From contig NZ_FPAA01000005.1 of NCBI RefSeq assembly GCF_900116235.1, positions 1 through 64,000 on the forward strand: DNA of 64,000 nt, in the 5' to 3' direction. The position numbers and the translations under genes are program-made. The DNA is from Marininema halotolerans (GTDB lineage Bacteria > Bacillota > Bacilli > Thermoactinomycetales > DSM-45169). How positions within the stretch are numbered: position 1 is the first letter of the stretch; the number at the start of each line of letters is the position of its first letter. The notes beneath the pieces were generated by a model that was not told the DNA's origin, ran no database searches, and saw only the letters and a list, made by a program, of their open reading frames with translations. Below, piece by piece: positions 25,847 through 34,192 of the stretch.

Positions 25847-27793
25847 TTAAGATGTGGTAATCGTGAGGATCTCCCCTTCACCTTTCTTCACCACGGCCCC
25901 TTCTTGAAGGAGGGTGAGTTTTTCTCCTTCGGACATATTGGTAATGACAACAGGCGTTACAATCGACTTTGCTTTCTTGCGAATGATTGTTAGGTCGACG
26001 GCAAGAAGGTTTTGTCCTTTTGTCACGATATCATCCTGATCCACATAAAGCTCGAACCCTTCTCCTTTTAATTGCACGGTATCGATCCCGATATGAAGGA
26101 GGATCTCCATCCCATTCTCTGCTCGAATGCCAATCGCGTGTTTGGTGGGAAAAATATTAACGATTTTCCCATCGACGGGAGAAACCACAATGCCATCGCT
26201 TGGTTCGATGGCAAATCCATCGCCCATCATCTTACTGGAGAAAACTTCATCGGGTACCTCAGAAAGGGGAAGAATCTTTCCGCTCATTGGCGCAACGACA
26301 TCGTAGCGACCATCGGTCACATTAACCACGGGTTGCGGGTCTTCTTTCACTAATTCTTCTCTTTTTCGTGGGGCCTTTCCGCGGATGATGTCCTTCATCT
26401 GCTCTTTTAAAGAATCGGATTGGGTGCCGAAGATCGCTTGTACATTGGTTCCATAGACAAGTACACCCGTCGCCCCTAACCGTTTTAAGCGATCCTTCTC
26501 TACCCGATCAGCCTGGTTTACTTGAATACGCAGACGTGTAATACATGCATCAAGCTTATCAATATTATCAGCACCCCCAAAGGCATCTAACACGTGATAT
26601 GCTAGATCATCTTCCAAGGGAATGTTTGATTCTTCATCTTTTTCATCGGGATCCTCTCGCCCTGGGGTTTTAAGATCAAAGCGGCGAATAGCAAATCGAA
26701 AGCCAAAGTAGTAGATGACGGCAAAGACAAGCCCTACTGGAATAATGAGAAGGGGCTTTGTGTCTTGGGTGAAAAAGAGAAAGTAATCGATGATCCCCCC
26801 GGAGAAGGTCAACCCCGCTTTGACACCCAAAAGATCGAGGACCATAAAGGAGATTCCTGCAAAAACTGCGTGAATGGCAAATAGGAGAGGAGCAACAAAG
26901 AGAAAGGAGAATTCGATTGGCTCGGTGATTCCTGTGAGAAAGGAGGTTAAGGCAGCAGAGAGCATAATGCCTCCGACTAGTTTCTTTTTCTCGGGCCTTG
27001 CTTCATGGTACATAGCCAGGGCTGCAGCAGGAAGCCCAAACATCATGAACGGGAATTTCCCACTCAGGAAGGTACCTGCTGTTGGATCCCCCGCAAAAAA
27101 TCGTGCTTGGTCGCCCTTGAATATTTCTCCGGCGGCATTTTTATATGTACCAAACTCATACCAAAAGGGAGCATAGAAGATGTGGTGTAAGCCGAAGGGA
27201 ATTAACGATCGTTCAATTAATCCGAAGATAAAGGCAGCAAGAGCTGTATTTTGTTTTGTGACAATCACCGACAGGGAATCAATCACTTGTTGGATAGGAG
27301 GCCATACATAGAAAAATACGATTCCAAGGATAAAGGCAACAATGGCAGTAATAATTGGTACAAATCGGCGGCCACTAAAGAAACCGAGAAATTGCGGCAG
27401 TTTTATATCGTGAAAGCGGCGATGGAGTAAGGCGGCGATCCAACCGATAATGATGCCGCCAAAGACACCCATATTCATTGTTTTTATGCCAAGGATCATA
27501 TCGGTTTTAATATGGGCATTTTGCGCGAGTATTCCCATCGTTTGCGACATAATTAAAAAGCCGACGACAGCAGCTAATCCAGCAGATCCTTCATTGTCCG
27601 TCAAGCCAATCGCTACACCAATTGCAAAAATAAGGGCAAGGTTACTAAAGATAATGCCACCAGCTTGTTCCATTAAGGGGATCTTTGCTGCATGACCAAT
27701 TCCTAGCAAAAGACCAGCAGCAGGAAGAATTGCCACTGGTAACATTAAAGAACGTCCGATTTGTTGCAAATTACCAAATGTACGTTTAAGCAT
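25847..27793 (-). CDS. ptsG: Glucose-type PTS permease EIICBA
   Basis: The 648-aa protein joins three PTS domains: IIC (about residues 1-375, with about 10 membrane segments and ITEPIEFSFLFVAP), IIB (about 395-475, phospho-cysteine in LDACITRLRIQV) and IIA (about 500-640, phospho-histidine in ILLHIGIDTVQLKGEGF). It imports and phosphorylates a sugar, most likely glucose; N-acetylglucosamine is the alternative. TTGAGGAGG precedes the ATG. No RAT/GlcT antiterminator site was recognised, but the leader can pair with the ribosome site. Confidence 0.92.
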   Translation of the reverse strand: MLKRTFGNLQQIGRSLMLPVAILPAAGLLLGIGHAAKIPLMEQAGGIIFSNLALIFAIGVAIGLTDNEGSAGLAAVVGFLIMSQTMGILAQNAHIKTDMILGIKTMNMGVFGGIIIGWIAALLHRRFHDIKLPQFLGFFSGRRFVPIITAIVAFILGIVFFYVWPPIQQVIDSLSVIVTKQNTALAAFIFGLIERSLIPFGLHHIFYAPFWYEFGTYKNAAGEIFKGDQARFFAGDPTAGTFLSGKFPFMMFGLPAAALAMYHEARPEKKKLVGGIMLSAALTSFLTGITEPIEFSFLFVAPLLFAIHAVFAGISFMVLDLLGVKAGLTFSGGIIDYFLFFTQDTKPLLIIPVGLVFAVIYYFGFRFAIRRFDLKTPGREDPDEKDEESNIPLEDDLAYHVLDAFGGADNIDKLDACITRLRIQVNQADRVEKDRLKRLGATGVLVYGTNVQAIFGTQSDSLKEQMKDIIRGKAPRKREELVKEDPQPVVNVTDGRYDVVAPMSGKILPLSEVPDEVFSSKMMGDGFAIEPSDGIVVSPVDGKIVNIFPTKHAIGIRAENGMEILLHIGIDTVQLKGEGFELYVDQDDIVTKGQNLLAVDLTIIRKKAKSIVTPVVITNMSEGEKLTLLQEGAVVKKGEGEILTITTS

Positions 27794-27967
27794 GCTAGAA
27801 CCTCCTCAACCAATGTAAATGGGGTCATACAAATGCGAGTGAGTCGCTTTTGATCGATTGTATAGTTCGCTGAAGTTGAGGAGTATTTACCCGTTCATCA
27901 AGGGAATAGAAACAAAATTGGGATAAAAATTTTTTACCTACGGTTACCCGCTTCACGAATAGAAATA

Positions 27968-28264
27968 TTATCCTCTCAGCCACCACATGCCCACAGCGAT
28001 AATAATACTAAAGCCAATGCCACTCGACATAAATAGAATGGGTAATTGATGCCTTCGATCCAAATGCATAAAAGTGACTAATTGGAGAATCAGTTGAATA
28101 AAAGCAAGGACAACGATAAAGAAAAAGGTAACGGAGGGGGAGAATTTCTCCATCTTGACAAGCGCAAAGGAAATTGCCGTGAAGAGAAGCATCCAACCAA
28201 AGGAAATAAGGTGCCTACTTGTTGTTTCCTGTGGTCGGTTGGGTTGTTGATCAGAGTTTGTCAC
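27968..28264 (-). CDS. Cytochrome c oxidase subunit IV-like protein (copy 1)
   Basis: The 98-aa protein has three hydrophobic segments and the motif LQLVTFMHLDRR, typical of the CtaF/QoxD-type small subunit of heme-copper oxidases. It stands alone, away from ctaCDE genes, and a paralogue with the same plan is at 47197-47511. It starts at GTG 28264 with AAGGTG upstream. It probably assembles with an oxidase encoded elsewhere. Confidence 0.8.
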   Translation of the reverse strand: MTNSDQQPNRPQETTSRHLISFGWMLLFTAISFALVKMEKFSPSVTFFFIVVLAFIQLILQLVTFMHLDRRHQLPILFMSSGIGFSIIIAVGMWWLRG

Positions 28265-28349
28265 AGGATCACCTTCTTTTTGGGAAATGGTATCTTTTCG
28301 AGGATGTGCTCATTTGTATGGATTTATACTCCGAAGAACACGTGCAAAA

Positions 28350-28373
28350 GAAAAAACCAGGTAAAAACCTGGC
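28350..28373 (-). terminator. Terminator after the N-acetyltransferase gene
   Basis: CCAGGT pairs with ACCTGG and is followed on the minus strand by TTTTTTC. Confidence 0.75.
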
Positions 28374-28391
28374 TGTGTTTTGACAAGGACA

Positions 28392-29141
28392 TTAATACTC
28401 CATTTGAAACCAACGTGCAATCATTTTTTTTCGTTCTGCGGGCTGAATAGGAATTTTTTGAACATGCCCCCGCTCCGAAATGGTGAAATGGTGATCAGAA
28501 ATCGTCAGCCTTCCTCCGGGTGTTGCCATTGTGCATAAAAACTTTTGGCGAAAGATGGAGGTAGGGGATATTTGTTGATGGATACACATTCCTTCGAATT
28601 CCATAAGCCTGCGGTTTTGAGTGGTAAAGAGGTATTCGGGTAACCATCGTTGTCCGTTTCTCTTTTCTAAGGCGTACGTATGAGGACTGGATCGGTGGCG
28701 GATCCGATAGAAACCACTTACATCCTTGCGTTTTCCCCCCGATAAGGGAAGGGGAGAACGGAAACTATCGCCAAATCCAACATCGACTAAATAAGGGTCT
28801 TCCTCCATATGGACGAGCAAAGCCATGTGATCGTATTCAGGACCAAATCCTCCTGATGCCGTGCGCACTCGTCCAGAAACAAGGGAAACTTGATAACCTA
28901 AATGGCCAAGAAGAGTTGCAAATACACTATTCAACTCATAGCAAAAGCCGCCTCGTCGTTGATGAATAATTTTTTCTTCAATGGTTTCTGCATGGAGGTG
29001 TATTGGCTTGCCCTCATGAATATCAATGTTTTCAAAGGGGACCGTGTAGAGATGGTGTTGGATTAATCGAGAGAGTGTGGGTAAATCTGGAGTGGATACC
29101 CTTGAAACTCCGATTCTAGCTAGGTAGGTTGTTATGTCCAC
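28392..29141 (-). CDS. nat: Arylamine N-acetyltransferase
   Basis: This 249-aa cytoplasmic enzyme moves acetyl from acetyl-CoA to arylamines or hydrazines. The Cys-His-Asp triad is visible: RRGGFCYELN, EYDHMALLV and LVDVGFGD. GTG 29141 is chosen because AAAAGGAGG lies 8 bases upstream; a longer in-frame start 60 bases upstream has no site. The neighbours do not suggest a pathway. Confidence 0.93.
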   Translation of the reverse strand: MDITTYLARIGVSRVSTPDLPTLSRLIQHHLYTVPFENIDIHEGKPIHLHAETIEEKIIHQRRGGFCYELNSVFATLLGHLGYQVSLVSGRVRTASGGFGPEYDHMALLVHMEEDPYLVDVGFGDSFRSPLPLSGGKRKDVSGFYRIRHRSSPHTYALEKRNGQRWLPEYLFTTQNRRLMEFEGMCIHQQISPTSIFRQKFLCTMATPGGRLTISDHHFTISERGHVQKIPIQPAERKKMIARWFQMEY

Positions 29142-29253
29142 AGGGCGGCCTCCTTTTATACAGTTTGCTTGGTCCGTGGTAGTATTGATCCATATTGACA
29201 AGTGGACGTGGGGTTTTCATATAGGATACAATTAATATGAAGGAGGGATATTA

Positions 29254-29694
29254 ATGGCACAGGATTTTTATATTCAACAGATGCAAATGATGGTACAACC
29301 GATGCGAGATGAATTGACGCGCATTGGTGTGAAAGAATTAACAACCCCTGAAGAGGTAAAAGAATCGTTAGAAGGTGAAGGGGCTAAAGGCACGACCCTC
29401 GTAGTTGTAAACTCCGTATGCGGCTGTGCTGCTGGTTTGGCTCGTCCGGCTGTCGCAGACTCATTAGAAAATGATAAAAAGCCGGATCATCTGTATACCG
29501 TTTTTGCTGGACAAGACCGTGAAGCAACTGAACAAGCCAGGGGGTATTTCACTGGCTATCCACCATCGTCGCCATCCTTCGCCCTCTTGAAAGATGGGCA
29601 ATTGGTACACATGGTACAACGACATGAAATTGAAGGTCGTAGCTTGGAAGAGATCTCAGCCAACCTGACCAGCGCATACGAAAAATATTGTTAA
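29254..29694 (+). CDS. Bacilliredoxin (BrxA/BrxB, YphP/YqiW family)
   Basis: The 146-aa thioredoxin-fold protein has the diagnostic CGC motif in NSVCGCAAGLARPA. Bacilliredoxins remove bacillithiol from mixed disulfides on proteins after oxidative stress, which implies that the organism makes bacillithiol. A consensus -35 (TTGACA near 29197) and GAAGGAGGG before the ATG are present. It is divergent from the N-acetyltransferase gene. An AIM24 gene follows 118 bases later. Confidence 0.93.
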   Translation: MAQDFYIQQMQMMVQPMRDELTRIGVKELTTPEEVKESLEGEGAKGTTLVVVNSVCGCAAGLARPAVADSLENDKKPDHLYTVFAGQDREATEQARGYFTGYPPSSPSFALLKDGQLVHMVQRHEIEGRSLEEISANLTSAYEKYC

Positions 29695-29812
29695 TGGCTA
29701 GTTTCTAGGAGATTCGTCGTCTAATCCTGCCAGATAGTTTAGCAGATTGAGGCGGCGATTCCTTCTTTTTATTAAAAATTTAATTTTCACTCAAAGGAGG
29801 CTGGAGGCTACT

Positions 29813-30475
29813 ATGGCTGAAAGCTTAAAGCACTTATTGGAAAAATCAGAGGAAGTAACTGCTTCAGAATCCTTTGTGTTACAAAACCCAAAGGCACTAA
29901 AAATTCATGTTACTGATTCGGTCTTTTGTCGTGCAGGAAGCATGATCGCTTATCAAGGGAACATTTCATTTGCGAGCACATCGGGTGGCATCGGAAAATG
30001 GATGAAAAAGAAATTAACTGGTGAAGGATTTCCCCTTATGAAAGCAACAGGCAATGGTGATCTTTTTTTAGCAGATAATGCGGCAGATATCACGATTTTA
30101 AAATTAACCGGTGAGTCGCTATTCATCGAGGGACGTCATCTGCTTGCTTTTGAACAGACGGTTGACTGGGATATTTCAGTCATGCGTGGTGCAGGCATCG
30201 CCTCTGGTGGCGTTTTTACATGTCGGTTATCCGGACATGGTTTTGTAGCGATTAGTTCCCATGGTGCTCCAATTGCACTGGATACTCCTGTTGTCGTTGA
30301 TCCCAACGCTGTCATTGGCTGGACGGCGGATCTCTCTCCCAGAATGAAGACGGATTTCAATCTAAAAACACTCTTTGGGAGATCCTCTGGTGAGACCTTC
30401 CAACTCTCCTTTGATGGAAAAGGGAAAGTGCTCGTACAACCTGCGGAACTATATTCATTCGGAAAAGAAGAGTAA
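29813..30475 (+). CDS. AIM24-family protein
   Basis: This 220-aa beta-rich protein has the family's repeated pattern: FCRAGSMIAYQGNISF, SLFIEGRHLLAFE, VFTCRLSGHGFVAISSHG and VVVDPNAVIGWTADL. It belongs to the AIM24/TRAP-like beta-helix family, whose bacterial function is not defined. ATG 29813 follows AAAGGAGG and GGAGG; the in-frame upstream start lacks support. Confidence 0.85.
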   Translation: MAESLKHLLEKSEEVTASESFVLQNPKALKIHVTDSVFCRAGSMIAYQGNISFASTSGGIGKWMKKKLTGEGFPLMKATGNGDLFLADNAADITILKLTGESLFIEGRHLLAFEQTVDWDISVMRGAGIASGGVFTCRLSGHGFVAISSHGAPIALDTPVVVDPNAVIGWTADLSPRMKTDFNLKTLFGRSSGETFQLSFDGKGKVLVQPAELYSFGKEE

Positions 30476-30890
30476 AATTCCTCGCGCTTTGTCATATAAT
30501 ATATGGTAATTGATCGGGTAAGAGGATGTTGGCTAAGCTGCGACACGACTGGGGTTTCTTGATTAAATAATAATTAATATACTATAGCATATTAATTATT
30601 GAAGGTGTCAATATCATATAACGAAAGTTTTATAAGATGAAAACAAAGATTTGAGAAATGATATGGATATCATGGTTGATCTCATTTCTTTGTTTTTGTT
30701 ATTTTTTTAGAATGCGTTTGATCAAGTTTAGTGGGGAAATAAACTTGATCATCTGTGCATCATGAGATAAATTTGGATCCTATCTCACAAAAATGTAGGA
30801 GGATATTTTTCCGTGGGGCTTGGACAATCATACAAAACATCACCTACAATTGATGGAGAAGTCGATTAATAGTAAGGATGAAGAAAAAGG
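30476..30890. other. AT-rich intergenic stretch with three inverted repeats
   Basis: AATAATTAATAT pairs with ATATTAATTATT near 30565-30600. An imperfect AAACAAAG...CTTTGTTT hairpin lies near 30640-30695 with a long T run and may terminate the AIM24 transcript. TGATCAAGTTTA pairs with TAAACTTGATCA near 30720-30756, a possible operator for the next regulator. No gene was seen. Confidence 0.5.
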
Positions 30891-32264
30891 ATGGACACAA
30901 TAAAGCATTTACATCTTTCTACACGCACGAAGATTGGTCAAAACCTTCGAGATCGTCGAAAAGAAAAAGGACTCACACTAAAACAAACACAAAAAATTAG
31001 TGGGATTGATCGTACCCAATTGAGTCGATTAGAAAAAGGAACAAAAATTGGGCGAAACAATAGTGAATACCTGCGATACCTCTCCCTTTATGCAAATGCC
31101 ATCGAAGTGAATCTTGATGAGCTTGGGATGATCAAGGAAGATAAAGAACAGCGGCAAAGAATTGAGGCCGAATTTGAAGCAATTGAACATAAGATCCATA
31201 TTGAATCCATTCTTAAGGTGGATTCAGGTGTTATTAATGAACTTGATCGATTAGATTTCGATAGGAACAGTGGATATATGATTTATTATCATTATATTCG
31301 AGGTCTATATTTTTATCTTCAGGGTAATTGTGATCGGACTGAGAAAGAACTAAGTTTATCCATTGAATATTCAACTAAATTTTCAGAGTATAGGTATTTA
31401 AACCTGCGTAGTCTATGTCATCATTTGATTAGTGATATGATCTATCAACAAAAGGAAGATACTGAGTGTGCATTAGAAGAAATCGATGAAGCTCTTCATT
31501 ATTTTGTTTCGGCGAATCAAGAGGGTGAACCTCCCTATCAACGACGAACGGTTTATTGGGAATGTGTTTTCCGAAGAGCAACGTATTTAGACGAATTACA
31601 GAGATATGTTGAAGCGGACCGATTGATTGAATATTTGATTGATAATATTGATCAAATGGTCGATAAAAACAAAACCGGTGTGTATCATTTAAAAGCAAAA
31701 TCAGAATGTAGGAAAAAACATTTTGAAGAAGCTGTAAAAAGTGCGAGAATCGCATTGGGTTACGCACTGAGTTGCTCTTATATGGATAAGTATTTAGAGA
31801 TTAGTGTGCTGTTAGGGGATATTTATGTTGGGATGAATGAATTGCAACTAGCTGAAAGAATCTTTCAATATGTCATTCAAATTTCCCCACCGGTAAATAG
31901 GCACATATCAAAGACCATTGAGTCCTACCTTTCTTTAGGTGAATTGTTGTTAAAACAGAATAAAATTAATGAAGTTAAAATTTTGTATGAGAAGGCAAAG
32001 GAGATATGTCAAAAAGAAGAATATAGAGGGGAGATTTATATTGAATTACTTATTAACATAGGGGACTATATGTATAAAGTGAATCATCACGAAAATGCCC
32101 TCCTTTATTTTGAAGAGGTGGCCAGTTTGTTGAAAAACAACTCTTTACTACAAAAGAAATATGCTGAGGTATTTTTCAAACTTGCTATTTGTTATAATGG
32201 ATTTGATCAAAATATGGAAGTTAAGTATATGCGATTGTATCAACATTTGCGAAACCCTTTTTAA
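30891..32264 (+). CDS. XRE-family regulator with TPR-like domain, copy 3
   Basis: The 457-aa protein has an N-terminal HTH (IGQNLRDRRKEKGLTLKQTQ, ISGIDRTQLSRLEKG, residues about 13-70) and about 370 residues of helical TPR-like repeats, for example QLAERIFQYVIQI and NEVKILYEKAKEICQ. It is more distant from copies 1 and 2 than these are from each other. The gene is AT-rich compared with its neighbours. A terminator overlaps its stop codon. No exported-peptide gene follows directly; the next gene encodes a secreted Gmad2 protein. Confidence 0.82.
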   Translation: MDTIKHLHLSTRTKIGQNLRDRRKEKGLTLKQTQKISGIDRTQLSRLEKGTKIGRNNSEYLRYLSLYANAIEVNLDELGMIKEDKEQRQRIEAEFEAIEHKIHIESILKVDSGVINELDRLDFDRNSGYMIYYHYIRGLYFYLQGNCDRTEKELSLSIEYSTKFSEYRYLNLRSLCHHLISDMIYQQKEDTECALEEIDEALHYFVSANQEGEPPYQRRTVYWECVFRRATYLDELQRYVEADRLIEYLIDNIDQMVDKNKTGVYHLKAKSECRKKHFEEAVKSARIALGYALSCSYMDKYLEISVLLGDIYVGMNELQLAERIFQYVIQISPPVNRHISKTIESYLSLGELLLKQNKINEVKILYEKAKEICQKEEYRGEIYIELLINIGDYMYKVNHHENALLYFEEVASLLKNNSLLQKKYAEVFFKLAICYNGFDQNMEVKYMRLYQHLRNPF

Positions 32265-32290
32265 CCATGTGTTAAAATGGGTTTTTTATA
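32255..32290 (+). terminator. Terminator overlapping the end of XRE-TPR copy 3
   Basis: An imperfect stem, AAACCC-TTTTTAAC with GTTAAAA-GGGTTT, ends in TTTTTTA. Confidence 0.7.
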
Positions 32291-32465
32291 AATAAAGGTT
32301 CCTGGAACCGAGAGATTGGGTAAAGGGATACGGTAATCGGTTGAAAAGAAGGTGTCCTTTTATTTTTGTGGAAAATTGGATGTATTGGGGTCGTTATGAG
32401 GGACTGACAGGGAAACTCTTAAAGTGGTAAATCATTCATGCTATGTTAATGGAGGGGGCAAATCC

Positions 32466-33176
32466 ATGTTTCGCGTTCGTGTGGGGATGTTGGTGTTGCT
32501 GATGGTAGTTGTTTTGGGGTTTACGTTTGATGCCCATGGAACATGGGCGAAGGAAAACAGTGCCTTTCGTAATGTGAGTAAAGGGAGTCCATCGGTAGAG
32601 TATGTAATCACCGGAAAAGCACGTGTATGGGAAGGGACTTATCTGTACCGGGTGAAGGATGGTAAGAAAATAATAAGCAACGGATTTGGCACAGCGTCGG
32701 TTGGAGCACCCGAGTGGGGAGATTTTAAACAGGTTATTACATTACCGAAAAGTCCATCGGCGATGAAGAAGACATTAAAAGTTGAGATCTATGAAGAGTC
32801 CATGAAAGATGGCACAGCGATCAATAAACTAACGTTGTCACTAAAGAAAGGAAAGTTTAGTGAGGCGAACAGTGCCTTTAAAAAGATAGCAATTAATGAT
32901 CCAAAGGTAACCTACTCATTTAAAGGGGAAGCACGCGTATTTGAAGGGGTCTACCACTACGCAATCAGTGATGGCCATAATTACTTAGCGAAGGGATATG
33001 GAATGGCCTCTGCTGGAGGACCCGAGTGGGGTGCATTTAGCAAAAAAGTGAGGATTCCTCTCAGTAAGATGCCGGTCAATGGAACGTTGATGCTGGAATT
33101 GTACGAAGAAAGTGCAAAAGATGGTCAACCCATCAACAATGTGGACATGCTTTTGGATCAATTACCTTGGAACTAA
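32466..33176 (+). CDS. Secreted protein with two Gmad2-like domains
   Basis: This 236-aa protein has a signal peptide (FRVRVGMLVLLMVVVLGF, cut probably after HGTWA) and two copies of a domain of about 95 residues. Each copy has an ARVWEGTYLY or ARVFEGVYHY strand, a GAPEWGDF or GGPEWGAF turn and an EIYEESMKDG or ELYEESAKDG end. This matches the Gmad2 immunoglobulin-like domain found in spore-germination and surface proteins. ATG 32466 has GGAGGGGG upstream. It probably acts at the cell surface; the partner is unknown. Confidence 0.8.
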   Translation: MFRVRVGMLVLLMVVVLGFTFDAHGTWAKENSAFRNVSKGSPSVEYVITGKARVWEGTYLYRVKDGKKIISNGFGTASVGAPEWGDFKQVITLPKSPSAMKKTLKVEIYEESMKDGTAINKLTLSLKKGKFSEANSAFKKIAINDPKVTYSFKGEARVFEGVYHYAISDGHNYLAKGYGMASAGGPEWGAFSKKVRIPLSKMPVNGTLMLELYEESAKDGQPINNVDMLLDQLPWN

Positions 33177-33217
33177 AAAAACCACGCCGCGTCTAAATCG
33201 ACGAGGCGTGGTTTTTT
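33175..33217. terminator. Bidirectional terminator
   Basis: AAAAAACCACGCC pairs with GGCGTGGTTTTTT between converging genes. Confidence 0.9.
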
Positions 33218-33222
33218 GTTAG

Positions 33223-33954
33223 TTATTTTTCGAAGAAAAATGTTAAGGCAATCGGAAGATCTCGTTGCCAAAAACCCCAAGTATGGTCGCCCTCTTGTTC
33301 CGAATACTCCACGTGGGCATCCCGTTCTAACAGCACGCGATGAACTTCGCGATTTCTGGCGAGTAGGTCTAAATTTCCCATATGGGTTGGGACGGCTGTT
33401 TCTGACTTACCAATGGTTTGATAGATCTCAAGGTATCCAAGCGAGCCCGATTGACCAATTTTATCCAATGTTTGCTCTAAAAATGCGCCAGACTGGGAGA
33501 GTACACGTTGAAATTCCTGTGGGTACTGAAGAGCGAGGTGTAAGGAGACGGTACCACCTAAGGAGGAGCCACCGAGTACTCGATCATCTGGATGCGTTGA
33601 AACAGGGTATTTTTCCTCAATAGCAGGTAAAAGTTCCTCTGTGAAAAATTGCAAGTAGTGATCAAACCAATCACCGATTGGCGCATATTCTGAGGTGCGT
33701 TTGCTTTTATCGACGGGAAGGGCGACAGCAGCAAAGGGATGGATTTCTTCATCAAGGATCATTCGGTTGGCTTGGGTGGCTAGACGACCCAAGTTAAAAT
33801 AATCATCTCCATCCTGCAGGTAAAGAACCGGATAGGATGCATTTTCATCGTGATTGGGTGGCAAATAGATTTGGAAAGGCCGTGTTTCATTGAGAAGAGT
33901 ACTTTCCACTTCGCCTTTTAAAATGGTTCGTTTAAGGTATTGTTTGTCCATCAT
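33223..33954 (-). CDS. Esterase-family alpha/beta hydrolase (Fes/esterase D-like)
   Basis: The 243-aa protein has the nucleophile elbow GGSSLGGT (serine near residue 134), the early strand YPVLYLQDGDDYF and the C-terminal histidine in GDHTWGFW. It resembles cytoplasmic enterochelin-esterase-type and acetyl-xylan-esterase-like hydrolases. There are no siderophore genes nearby, so the substrate is open. There is no signal peptide. Confidence 0.85.
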   Translation of the reverse strand: MMDKQYLKRTILKGEVESTLLNETRPFQIYLPPNHDENASYPVLYLQDGDDYFNLGRLATQANRMILDEEIHPFAAVALPVDKSKRTSEYAPIGDWFDHYLQFFTEELLPAIEEKYPVSTHPDDRVLGGSSLGGTVSLHLALQYPQEFQRVLSQSGAFLEQTLDKIGQSGSLGYLEIYQTIGKSETAVPTHMGNLDLLARNREVHRVLLERDAHVEYSEQEGDHTWGFWQRDLPIALTFFFEK

Positions 33955-34126
33955 TCCTGCACCGTCCTTTTCTTTCCGTGTCCCTTATTGTACCCCATCA
34001 CTAGGAAAGAAAATAGCCCGGCCTTTGATCTTACCACTGTCTGGTATAAATACAGAAAGCAGTATAAGTTGTAATGCAGTGAAAGGTACAAACACACCCA
34101 AATATGATCCCTCTCTTTAAAGCTTT

Positions 34127-34155
34127 TTGACCTAGACGAGGTTGCCATTTAAAAT
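34127..34155 (+). promoter_or_regulatory. Promoter of the acyl-CoA synthetase gene
   Basis: TTGACC (34127-34132), 17 bases, TAAAAT (34150-34155). Its position argues for the downstream start of the gene. Confidence 0.65.
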
Positions 34156-34192
34156 AGATGAGGTAGAAACTTCATATAAACGGGGTGGGCCG

